A stretch of DNA of 64,000 nt. It comes from Aristolochia californica (taxonomy: Eukaryota; Streptophyta; Magnoliopsida; Piperales; Aristolochiaceae). The notes beneath the pieces were generated by a model. The model was not told the origin of the DNA. It was given only the letters and a program-made list of their open reading frames with translations, and searched no databases. Where the stretch lies: the NCBI GenBank assembly GCA_029961685.1, contig JARWKL010000003.1, positions 13,155,782-13,219,781 of the forward strand, read 5' to 3'. This document shows positions 46,663-58,162 of the stretch, one piece after another. Numbering within the stretch: the stretch's first letter is position 1; every line of letters starts with the position of its first letter. Both the position numbers and the translations under genes were made by a program.

Positions 46663-49600
46663 ATGGTTGACGAAAATTTGAGTAGCAAAGGTGGTATACT
46701 TAGAATAACCACTATACCCTTATGAAGGGTATCAAATTTTATGAGTTGGTCCACATCGGTTTTGAGGTTTCTTATAACAAAGGACCTACTTGGTCATCTC
46801 ATCAACCGTGGACCACCTATTGATGAAGAAGACATTTTTTTTTATAAAAAATGGTTACAAAATGATACCATTGTGATTAGTTGGCTAATCAAAAGTATGG
46901 AAAAATTGTGGAAATCATGCACTCATTGTGGGAGATATGGCCACCCTATCGATACATGCTCTTACAAGGAAGACAGTTACTGTGGAAAAAATGGTCACTA
47001 TGGAGAAATATGTTATAATGCCAATGATAACTCAGACTTGACAATGGATAATCAAGACTTAATAGGTAATACAAAGGATGAACAACCCACCAAATCAACT
47101 GAAAAGAGAAATTTTATTGATGAAGAATATGAGTTGTTTCATAAAATGATGGGTTCTTCTCCAAGTTCCTCATTAAATACCGGTGCCACCACTGCTTCTG
47201 GTATGCTATCTACCTCATCTTCATCCTGGATAATTGACTCAGGAACCTCCAAGCATCTTATAGGTAACAAAAATTTATTACATTCTGTATCTCCGTGTTT
47301 TTCACATAAGTTTGTTACCATAGCTAACGGTTCTCAAACTAAAGTTCAAGGGAAATGACCCACTTCCGTTACACCATCACTTCTGCTCACTGATATTCAA
47401 TTTGTTCCTTTCTTCCCTATGTTAGTTAGCTGAACAAATATTTTAATTGCTCTATCACCTTCTCACCCACATCGTGTATATTTCAGGATCTTATAACGAA
47501 ACAGGGGATTGGTGGAGGCCGAGAATAAAGGGGGCTATTCTACATGGATGTGCCAAAAATAAATACCGTTTCCACCAGTGAAAATGAGACAAGGCTATGG
47601 CACAACCGATTGGGACATCCATCTACACAATCTCTTCATTATATGTTTCCTACTCTTAAAGTTAGGTTAGAGTTTAATTGTGATGTTTGTCAACTGAGTA
47701 AATATCAGAGGAGTACATACTCACCTCGTCCAGAAGTCAAAAGTATTACTCCGTTTTCATTAATTCATACCAATGTATGGGGACCCTTGAGCGTCTTAAA
47801 TATTTCTCAAGTCATGTATTTTATTACATTTATTGATGACTTCACTCGTACTACTTGGTTGTTTCTATTTAAGGAGCGTTCTGAGATACCATGGATTTTT
47901 AAATCTTTTCATGCTATGGTACTCACTCAGTTTGGTCAGAAAATAAAAATACTTCAGTTTGATAATGCCAAAGAATACATTTCACAAGACCTTGATTCTT
48001 TTTGTCAAGAAAATTGCATTATCCATAAAAAATCATGTGCCTACACTCCTCAACAATATGGTGTAGCCGAATGGAAAAATCATCATATGCTTGAGGTAGC
48101 TCGAGGTTTGTTATATGCCTTGAAAGTTCCATACTTTTATTGGCCTCATGTAGTCTTTACCGCATGCTTTCTTATAAAACTTATACCATCTTCTGATCTT
48201 GGTAATAAATCTCCTTACTCTATATTGTTACCAAATGATGATCCATTTTCATTGTCCGTGAAAGTCTTCGGGTATCAATGTTTTGTCCATATTTCCTCCC
48301 CAAAATACAGTAAACTTGATCCTAAATCTCTCAAGTGTATCCTTTTAGGATACTCTAGTACACAAAAGGGCTATGTTTGCTATAATCCCACTCTTCATGG
48401 CATGCCAAATTTTTTGAATACTCTTCATACTAGTCTGACAATGCTCCTCCATGTTTATCTTCAGTACCAGGTTATCCTCGACCATTTGTGCCCCGTGCTG
48501 CAGAAACTACTCAGCCCCCAGAAACACTGGCTGACACCACACCTGCTGAGTTTACGGATCCCACCGAGGTAAGTCCATCTCCTCCAGTTATTTTTTGCCC
48601 ATAATATTATACTCGTCCTAGTGCACAAAGAAAAGAACCTAGATCATCCACCATACCTTCTATGTCTCATCCCATATCAAATTTTGTGTCTCATCATCGT
48701 CTACCCCCTGCATGTTGTCAATTTCTTTCTGCTATTTCATCCATATCTGTACCACAGTCCTATCAGGAGGCTCTCAAACATCCAAGGTGGAAGGTGGAAA
48801 AGGATGAAGAAATGCAGAAAATTTATGAAAATCAGACATGGGCTCTAATCCCACTTCCATCAGATAAGAAACCTGTCGGTTGCAAATGGGTGTTTACTGT
48901 AAAACACAATCTGGATGGGTCTGTGGCTCGACTGAAGGCTTGTCTAGTTGCTAATGGCTATACACAATGTTATGGCATTGATTATGAGGAAACCTTCTCT
49001 CTAGTGGGAAAATTGAACTCGGTACGTGTGTTATTATCTTTGGTGGCTAACTCTTCCATGCAGGTATATCAACTTGATGTAAAAAATGCTTTTCTAAATG
49101 GGGATATCAAAGAGGAAATTTGTATGCAGTAACTACCAAGTTATGTGGTTGAGAGGGAGTCTGTATGTCAACTCAAAAATTATCTTTTATGGGCTCAAAC
49201 AATCTCCTTTTGAATGGTTTGAAAATTTTAGCCAAGCGTTCATACGGGCCGGATTCCACAGATGCTCTGGAGATCACTCCGTATTTATTAAAGACACACC
49301 GAAGGGCAAGATGATTTTGGCAGTATATGTTGATGATATCATTATAACTGGTAGTGATATTGAGGGCATCCAGACAACAAAAGAAAGGATATGTGCTAAA
49401 TTCAAGACAAAGGATCTCAGACTGTGCAAATATTTTCTAGGCATTGAAGTACGACAATCCAGACATGGAATTATATTATCTCAAAAGAAGTATGTCTTTG
49501 ACCTACTGGAGGAGACCAGAATGATGTGATGCAGACCAGTAGGAACTCCTATGGACTCAAATACAAAACTATGTGCCAGTACTGGAGAAGAGTTAGATGT

Positions 49601-50287
49601 CAGAAAATATCAAAGATTGGTAGGAAAACTTATTTACCTCTGCGTAACGAGGCCAGATATTTTATATGCAGTCAGCGTGGTAAGCAAATATATGCACACC
49701 CCATAAGTCAGTCATTGGCAAGTACTAGAAATGATATTGCGATATCTGAAAGGAGAACTAGGAGGAGGGCTCCTCTATAAAAATCATGGTCACTTCAACA
49801 TCGAAGGATTCTCATATGCGGACTGGGCCGGATCCCCGGATGGCAGAATATCTTCTTCAGGATATTATACGATGGTTGGAGGGAACTTGGTTACATGGAG
49901 AAACAAGAACATAAATAGAATGTAGTTGCACGGTCCAATGCAGAAGTAGAATATAGAGCCATGGCACACACGGTCAGTGAACTTTTATGGATCAAATATC
50001 TTCTTACTGAACTGGGATTCTACAACGAAGCTCCTATGGACCTATATTGTGATAATCACGCAGCTATACATATCATATCCAATCCAGTCTTTCATGAGAC
50101 GATAAAGCATATTGAAGTAGATTGCCACTTCATACGAGAAAGTTTCCAATCCGGTATATTATCTCTCAAGTATATATCTACACAGAGCCAAGTTGCAGAC
50201 ATTCTCACCAAATGGGTCACTCAGAAAATTTTGTCCACCATCTATAGGAAGCTGGACATTTATGATATTTTCTCACCCCTAGCTTGA
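46663..50287 (+). pseudogene. Copia gag-pol of element H
   Basis: Gag start MVDENLSSKGGILRITTIPL, stop, then ISWLIKSMEK fused by an internal deletion to an intact zinc knuckle CTHCGRYGHPIDTC; protease WIIDSGTSKHL; pre-integrase LWHNRLGHPS and CDVCQLSKY; integrase with HTNVWGPL (first Asp now Asn), QFDNAKEYIS and VAEWKNHH; RT with [23 protein letters not shown] and YVDDIIITGSD; RNase H with YADWAGSPDGR, AEVEYRAMAH and CDNHAAIHI. The integrase frame (47544-48572, 342 codons) is the longest. Many stops and shifts elsewhere; not functional. Confidence 0.9.
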
Positions 50288-50294
50288 GGGGAAG

Positions 50295-50901
50295 TGTTAC
50301 AATGTGGGACCCACCATGGTTGCGTGAGCTGGTGGGATCCACCATGAGGATGTGAGAAGCCAAGATGAGTCAACATACAAGCTGACATGAGTTGGATGAT
50401 GAGCTGGAATAAGTTGGTGGAATTGAAGATTTAGTGGGACCCACAAAGATACCATGAGCTGGCATCTTTATCCCATGAGCTGGAAGTTCTAATGGGATCC
50501 ACAAGATTATAGCATGAGCTGGCATCCTCAGCCTAGCCATCTCTTGAAGAAGGAATTGGGAAAGTCAATTTTTGGGTAAGTTAGAATTTGGTAAGTTTGA
50601 ATTTGGGTAAGTTAGAATTTGAGTAAGTTCTAAATTGAGTTGAATTATAGTTGGAAAGTGTACATAAATTATATCACTCCTCCATTGTAAACAGAGGAGA
50701 TTGTATTCAAGAAAAATCAATAAAAGAAAGGAGTTCTCTCCTCTTTTCTCATTCACGTGAAATCTTCTCTTCTTTTCTCTTCTCTTCTCTTTAGTTTTCT
50801 TCTTCTCCTCTATCTACCCAAGAGCTCTCTCTTCCCTCTTCTCTTTTTCTCTTCTCTCTTCCCTTTCTCAAGTTATTATTCATGGGTTCCTAAATTCAAC
50901 A
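50295..50901 (+). mobile_element. 3' LTR of element H
   Basis: 607 bp, TGTTACAATGTGGGACC to TTCCTAAATTCAACA. It contains the uninterrupted target of element I (CATCCTCAGCCTAGCC). It faces the inverted 3' LTR of H2 only 135 bp away. Confidence 0.9.
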
Positions 50902-51036
50902 ATCTTCATATGAGAAGTTGCCCTTGTGTTAAGAAGATGTTATCATCTTGCTCTTCTTGTAGCTAAATTACAAGGTTGATCAAGATTGGTTGTTAGAAGT
51001 TGTTTTATGATGATTGATGATTTGAGATTCAGTTAC
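50902..51036 (+). other. Element F leader segment between H and H2
   Basis: 135 bp of F leader. Its left five bases are the H target duplication (ATCTT) and its right five the H2 target duplication (GTTAC). Confidence 0.75.
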
Positions 51037-51708
51037 TATTGAATTTAGGATGCCTTTTCCATGATCACGAATAGGAGAAAGAAGAAAGAAAAACGAGAAA
51101 AGGGAAGGAAAGCTCTTGGTAGAGAAGAGAAAAAAAAAAGGAGAAGAGTGGACTGGGCCAAGTAAGGATAGGGAGAGAGAGAACCAACTCGGGATTGAAT
51201 GTTTGACTTGATTAATTTCGACTTAAAAAACCTCTCTTTATAGTAAAGGAGGAGGTAGAGTCCTTATACAACTTATCATTGAAACCTAATTACATTCCAA
51301 CTCTGACTCTTCAATATAAGTAAGTCTATTTAAACTAAACAACTAGAAGACCAACTTGAGTAGAACTAGGAGTCCTTTATTATTCACGTGAGGGGAATGG
51401 ATAAGCCAGCGCGTAGCCTTATCCTTGTGGGCCCTTCATGATCTCCCAGTGCACCTTGATAAGAGTGCCAACTCATGAGATCTTTGTGGGTCCCACTTGA
51501 TCTTCAAGTCTTCTAAATCAATTCAGCTCGTGCTTCTTGCTTCCTTAACTCGTGCTTGCTTTGGGAGAGGACTCTTCTTGGTGTCCCACATCCTCTAGGA
51601 CTCTTCTGGATGACGTACGTCCTTGTGGTGGGTCCCACCTGCTCGAGCACCATGGTGGGTCCCACCTGCTCGAGCACCATGGTGGGTCCCACATTGTAAC
51701 ACTCCCTC

Positions 51709-52845
51709 TCAAGCTGGGGGTGAGAAGACATCATAAACGCCCAACTTACTGCATATGGTAGACATAATCTTGTGAGTGACTAGTTTGGTGAGGATGTTTG
51801 CAACTTGATTTTGTAATGAGATGTGCTCCAGGGATAAGAGACCAGCTTGGAATTTTTCTTGTATAAAGTGGCAATCTACCTTAATGTGCTTTGTCCTCTC
51901 ATGGAAGACTAGATTAGATACAATATGTATTGCTGCTTGATTATCATAGTATAGAACCATTGGAGTTTCTTTATAAAATCCCAATTCAGTGAGAAAAGAC
52001 CTTATCCATAAGAGTTCACTTACATTGTGTGCCATGGCTCTGTATTCTGCTTTTGCATTTAACCGTGCTACTATATTTTGTTTTTTGCTTTTCCATGTAA
52101 CCAGATTTCCTCCAACCATCGTGCAAAAACCAGAAGTAGATTTTCTATCATCTGGAGATCCAGCCCAGTCTGCATCCGCAAATCCCTCAATGTTAAAGTG
52201 ACCATGTTTTTTATAGAGGAGCCCCCTTCCTGGAGCCTTTTTCAGATAACGTAGTATCCTCTCAAGTGCTTGCCAATGACTAAGTTGTGGCTTGTGCATA
52301 TACTGACTTACTACATTTACTGCATATGAAATGTATGGCCTCATTACACATAGGTAAATAAGTCGTCCCACTAACCTTTGATATTTTCCAATATCGACAT
52401 CTTCTCTAGTGCCTCCACATAATTTTGTATTTGCATCCATAGGAGTGTCTACCGGTTTGCATCCCATCATACCTATTTCTTCTAGTAGATCAATGGCATA
52501 TTTTCTTTGGGATAGAATAATCCCATGTTTGGATTGTAAGACCTCATTACCCAAAAAGTATTTTAGTAATCCAATATCCTTTGTCTTGAATTCAGCACAT
52601 ATTCTCTCTTTTATTTTTTGAATGCCCTCAGAATCACTCCCAGTTAAAATAATGTCATCAACATAAAAAACCAGATTCACCTTAACTCTTGCTGTGTTCT
52701 CAATAAACACAGAGTGGTCTGCAGAGCATCTATAAAAACCTGCCCATATGATGGCTTGGCTAAATTTCTCAAACCATGCCCGTGAGGATTGCTTTAGTCC
52801 ATATAGAGATTTTTTAAGATGACATACTGATTTCCTCAACCACAT
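51709..52845 (-). pseudogene. RT and RNase H frame of element H2, open over 378 codons
   Basis: The best-preserved pol segment in the window. RT: SLYGLKQSSRAWFEKFSQAI, FYVDDIILTGSD with both catalytic Asp, KYFLGNEVLQ. RNase H: DADWAGSPDDRKSTSGFCTM, the Glu in KAEYRAMAH, YYDNQAAIHI, and KVDCHFIQEKFQ, closing KLGVYDVFSPPA. The N-terminal RT half lies upstream in other frames, so no complete RT can be made. It is called pseudogene because gag, protease and the RT start are broken. Confidence 0.85.
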
Positions 52846-55428
52846 ATCCAGGTGGTTTTTTCATATAAATCTCTTATTTGATATCACCATTGAGAAATGC
52901 ATTTTTTACATCCAGTTGATATATTGGCCGTGATGAATTAGCTGCCAAAGATAATAATATACGTACCGGGGTCATTTTTGCCACTGGAGACAATGTCTCA
53001 TCATAATCAATGCCATAGCATTGAGTGTATCCTTTTGCAACCAGTCGAGCCTTCAGTCATGCAATAGTCCCATCTAGATTAGGTTTTCTATATAAACCCA
53101 CTTGCAACCAATGAGTTTTTTATCTGTAGGTAGAGGAACCAGTGACCATGTATGATTATCATTGAGTGCCTTCATTTCTTCATCCATTGGTGCCTTCCAC
53201 CCTAGATGTTGGAGAGCCTCCTAATATGACAGTGGAATATATATGGCGGAAATAGAAGAAAGAAACTGACAACATAAAGGTGAGAGGGGATGATGAGACA
53301 AAAAATTGGAGATAGGATAAGAAGTAGAAGGTTGAGTGCATGAATGAGGTTATTTTCTTATAGCAATAGGACGAGTATCAAATTCATAACCAAAAATGAC
53401 TGGTGATGAAGGACTTACCTCTGGTGGATCCGACAACTCGGCTGGTGTGGTATTGGCCATTGTCTCTGGGGGCTGAACAATATCTGTATCACGAGACACA
53501 ACCGATCAAGGAGAACTTGGTACTGATGACATACTAGGTGGAGCGCTATTAGAATAATATGAGGAGTCTTCAAGGAATGTTACATCCCTGGACACAAATA
53601 AATGTTGCAAAGAGGGACTATAACAAACACAACCCTATTGTGTGCGAGAGTATCCCAAAACGATACTCTTTATAGATTTTGGATCAAGTTTGCTGTGTCT
53701 AGGTAAAGTATTATGAAAAAAACATTGACAACCGAAGACTTTCAATGGTAATGCAAATGGTTCATCATGTGGTAATAGTTTAGAGTAGGGGGATTTATTC
53801 CCAAGAATAGTAGACGGTAGACAATTTATAAGAAAACACGCTGTAAGGACAACATGGGGCCAATAAAAATATGGAACTTTCATGACATATAATAGACCTC
53901 GAGCTACCTGAAGAATATGACAATTTTTCCATTCGGCTACACTGTTTTGTTGAGGATTGTAGGCACCTGATGTCTGATGAATAATACCATTCTCTTGACA
54001 AAAGGAGTCAAGGTCTTTTGAAATATACTCTTTGGCATTATCAGGCCGAAGGATTTTTATCGTATGACCAAATTGTGTGAGTACCATGGCATAAAAATAT
54101 TTAAAAATAGATGGTATCTCAGAACGCTCCTTAAAAATAAACAACCAAGTTGTGCAAGTGAAATCATCAATAAAAGTGATAAAATATTTGGCTTGAGAAA
54201 TATTAGAGACACTCAAAGGCCCCCAAACATCAGTATGATTCAATGAAAAAGGAATGTTACTTTTGACTTCTGGACGAGGAGAGTATGTACTCCTTTGATG
54301 TTTACTTAACTGACACACCTCAAAAATGAATTCTGACCTTATCTTAAGAGATGGAAACTTATGATGAAGTGATTGTATGGAAGGATGTCCCAACCGATTG
54401 TGCCATAATTGTGTTTCATTCTCAATAGTAGACACCATATTGACCTTTGGTACGTCCAAGTAGTACAGCCCCCCTTGTTCATAGCCTCCACCAATCACCT
54501 GCTTTGTTATGAGATCCTGAAAAACACGTGATGTAGGTGAGAAGGTAACCGAGCAATTAAAATATTTTGTAAGCTAACTCACAGAGAGCAAGTTTAAAGG
54601 AAAGGAAAGAACAAAAAGAATATCATTGAGCGGAAGTGTTGGGGTGACAGAAGTGGAACATTTTCCTTGGACTTTGGTTTGATAATTGTCAGCTATGGTA
54701 ACAAACTTTTGTGAAAGACTCGGAGATAAATAATGTAATAAAGTTTTGTTACATGTAAGATGCTCGGAGGCTCTTGAATCAATTATCCAGGATGAAGAGG
54801 AGGCAAATAGCATACCTGAAGCAGTAGTGGTAGAGGGGTTTGGAGAAGACCCTGACATGGTCTTCATTTTCTAAAATAATTCATACACTTCATCAGTAAT
54901 AATTTTCTGTGCAGCTGGTGTTGGGGGATGGTCTGCTTGGGCATCACTTGTGAGGGCTTGATTAGCCCTTGTTGGTTCTCACTTGTCATTAGCCTTATAG
55001 CATATTTCTTTATAGTGGCCATATCTACCACAGTAAGTGCATGCCCTATAACGGCACTGGTATATAGTGTGGCCCTGAAATTTATAATGAGTACATTTAA
55101 TATCATCTGATCTACCAGGTCTATGCAGTGTATCAGGGCATGATTACAGTTTAGTACATGTGTCCCAAATATGTTTAGCAGTGTTGAGATGAATAACCTT
55201 ACTAGAGACATGTTCTTCCATGCTATTTATCAACCAACCAATTACCAAAGTATCAATATTGTCTTTATCAATAGGTGGTCCTTGGGTAGTGAGGTGACCA
55301 AGTAGGTCTTTGGTTATGAGAAACCTCCTAACCGAGGTGAACCAACTCATAAAATTTGATACCCCATGTCAGGGTATGGTGGTGATTTTCAGTATATCAC
55401 TTTTGATATTCATATTCTCATAAGCCAT
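52846..55428 (-). pseudogene. Gag, protease, integrase and RT start of element H2
   Basis: Gag start at 55428 (MAYENMNIKSDILKITTIP), a 68-codon part (55350-55144, SWFTSVRRFLITKDLLGHL), an internal deletion, protease with WIIDSRASEHL where the active-site Gly of DSG is Arg, integrase 54498-53635 (287 codons) with LWHNRLGHPS, NHTDVWGPL, RPDNAKEYIS and VAEWKNCH keeping both Asp and Glu, one zinc Cys lost (FIFEVCQLSKH), and a stop-ridden RT start. Not functional. Confidence 0.87.
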
Positions 55429-55900
55429 GATAGGCTCTTCTTCTTCAAAAAACTTCAAATAATATCACCAAGTAGCACTTCTTCAATCAACTCGGTATAT
55501 GTAAATATAGCATCAATGCTAAATAATTTTTTTTCTTCAGAAAACCACTCATAAGAGGCTCAATAGAAATCTTCTATTATCAGGAAAATCTTATCCCACA
55601 AAAAAAAAATTCAATAATCTGAGTATGGACTGGTCTCGATAAACATAATTTCCAAACCGATAAAACTGTTTTGATAGCTCCTTCTAGATAGAGGGACATG
55701 CATATTGATAGCATAATAAGATTAATGTATTCACATATTCATCCTTGAATCATCATCTAAAAACAATAACCAGTAGCATAAAAAATATTTTTGAACACTT
55801 TCTCTCGACTAGTGTTCTTCCTTTGTACAACAACCTTCTTTGAGTGGTGTTGATCATCACTTCTCTAGAGCATTTCTTTGTCGAGGGATCCTAAACATAT
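55429..55900 (-). other. Untranslated leader of element H2
   Basis: Non-coding DNA between primer site and gag, similar in order to the H leader. Nothing else seen. Confidence 0.6.
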
Positions 55901-56528
55901 TATTTTGATACCATGTTGAATTTAGGATCCCTTTCCATGATCACGAACAAGAGAAAGAAGAAAGAAAAAAGAGAAAGGGGAGGAAAACTCCCGGTAGAGA
56001 AGAGAAAAAAATAAAAGGAGAAGAGTGGGCTGCGCCAAGTTAGGATAGGGAGAGAGAGAACCAACTTGGGATTGAATGTGTGACTTGATTAATTTTGACT
56101 TACAAGACCTTTTTTTATAGTAGAAGAGGAGGTAGAGTCCTTATACAACTTATCATTCAATCGTAATGACATTCCAACTCTAACTTTTCAATATAAGTAA
56201 GTCTATTTAAACTAAACAACTAGAAGACCAACTTGAGTAGAACTAGGAGTCCTTTATTATTCACGTGAGAGGAATGGATAAGCTAGCTCATAGCCTTATC
56301 CTTGTGGGCTCCTCATGATCTCCTAGTGCACCATGTAAGAGTGCCAGCTCGTGAGATCTTTGTGGGTCCCACTTGATCTTCAAGTCTTCTAAATCAATTC
56401 AGCTTGTGCTTCTTGCTTCCTTAACTCGCGATTGCTTTGGGAGAGGACGCTTCTTGGTGTCCCACATCCTCTCGGACTCTTCTTGATGACCTACGTCCTT
56501 ATGGTGGGTCCCACATTATAATAGTTAC

Positions 56529-57232
56529 TTACATGTGACGTGGATGAATTTTCAATGACTTGGAATTCCAACATATGTTGCTGCAAGGCCTCTCACTCTT
56601 GGTGCTGCTTATGTGGTATATTCATTTAGCTGGTGAATCAACATAGATTAAAATCCTAGCATGATGAAATTTCATCTATGTGCCTCTACTATTCTACTGC
56701 ACTCTCTATTCTCTTGAACTCCAACACTTGGTTATTTGAAAGTTGGATTGTCACTATGAGTTGAGATTTATACGAGACCTTATTTGCTACAAAGGATCTC
56801 AAAGAAAGAAATTTGTGGTTCTTAAAGTGTTTAGCCACGATTTTGAAATTTTGGCTTAAGGCTTAAGTTTTCTCTTTATCCTCTAGAAATTTTTTTAAAG
56901 GATATAAGAGGATTTGATTCATTTCCGGATGGTGACTCCACTTGACATAGGCACAAATGTTTTGATAATGTAGTGCCTGATCTAGTGGATAAGATTCTTT
57001 ATCTCAATTTGCAAGTGACTAATTTGGTACTCGGATCCTTCAAGTTTGAATTAGTGGATTTTGTTTTTGAGAAGATCTTCTCTTATTTGGTCTATTTGGG
57101 ACATTCAGATTGACTTATTTGGCAGCCTATACATGATTTAAAGTGTCATCCCATTTTGATTTTACTCATTCTTATACTTGGAGCTTCTATAATTGCTCTT
57201 GACTGTGGTTTAATCATTTGTTTTACTTAAAG
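56529..57232 (+). other. Leader of element F, right part
   Basis: Untranslated sequence between the H2 insertion and the F gag start. No ORF of note. Confidence 0.6.
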
Positions 57233-58160
57233 ATGGATGCTGGAAATACAAGTAGTAAGAGTGACATACTCAGAATTACTACAATTCCCTTAAGGGGCCT
57301 CTCAAATTATCTTAGTTGGTCACAATTCGTACGAAGGGTTCTTATTACTCGTGACCTTCTTGTTCACTTAAACAAACCTTCTCCACTTATTGATGAAGAA
57401 GGTCTATTCTACTTCAAGTGGGTTAAGAATGATAATTTGGTCATTAGTTGGCTTATTAATAGTATGGAAATCAACAATGTTGTCCACTTGGAAATAGCCA
57501 AAGACATTTGGGACACATGTGCTAAGTTATATTCTAGCACGACCTCTTTGCAAAAATTATTTTAAGTCTTGCAAAACATGCTAAATACTAAGTAAGGGGA
57601 TAATATTCACGAGTTTTTGGCTCAGTTTCGGGGTCTCCTTCAAAGGTGGAAGATCGCTCAACCGTACTCTACCGATATTTCAGTTCAAAAGAGGCATCGG
57701 GAAGCTTTAGTGGCTGCAATTTGCTTGGCGAATATCAAACCATACCTTGAAGTTGCTAAGACTCAACTTCTTAGCTCCTCCACACTTCCATCCTTTGATG
57801 AAATAAGTGCCACATTGCTATGAATCTTTGATCCATCTCTTACCTCACATAATGATGCTCCATTAGCTATGTACTTCGCTAATAGAGGTACCTCATCCTC
57901 CAACAGAGGATGCGGAAAACTTTTTAGAGGAGGCTGAACAAGAGGTGGTAGAACCTGTCCTACCCACTCACGCATAGAGCCCCGCAAATGCACCTATTAT
58001 GGTGGTCAAAACCACCTTGTGGAGAGTTGTTGAAAGCTACATGGAAAACCAGGTTCGTCAACGGCTACCCCAACCTCCGTTAAAATTGATAAATGGGAAG
58101 ATAAGGCTGACTCACAATTGATGATGACTCTCACTTCTGAAGATTATAACACATTTTAGA
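57233..58160 (+). pseudogene. Copia gag of element F
   Basis: MDAGNTSSKSDILRITTIPL and LSNYLSWSQFVRRVLITRDL run open for about 110 codons; then stops, a second open part (LLQRWKIAQPYSTDISVQ, ICLANIKPYLEVAKTQLLSS) and the zinc knuckle CTYYGGQNHLVESC with the second Cys changed to Tyr. Related to the F2, B2 and H gags. Confidence 0.88.
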
Positions 58161-58162
58161 AA

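Larger units (their letters stand above)
41764..50901 (+). mobile_element. Copia element H, complete, carrying element I
   Basis: 5' LTR 41764-46157 (interrupted by element I at 42000-45828), primer site TGGTATTAAAGCA 46158-46170, coding region 46663-50287, purine tract CTTGAGGGGAAG 50283-50294, 3' LTR 50295-50901 (607 bp). Target duplication ATCTT is perfect (41759-41763, 50902-50906). Without element I it is about 5.3 kb. It lies in the leader of element F. Confidence 0.92.
51037..56523 (-). mobile_element. Copia element H2, complete, opposite strand
   Basis: On the minus strand: 5' LTR 55914-56523 (610 bp), primer site 55901-55913 (TGGTATCAAAATA), coding 55428 down to 51709, purine-rich tract just above 51701, 3' LTR 51037-51701 (665 bp). 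Target duplication GTTAC is perfect (51032-51036, 56524-56528). Same family as H, L and H3. The 3' LTR is longer partly because a 27-bp unit built around GGTGGGTCCCACC is tandemly repeated (51627-51653, 51654-51680). Confidence 0.92.
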
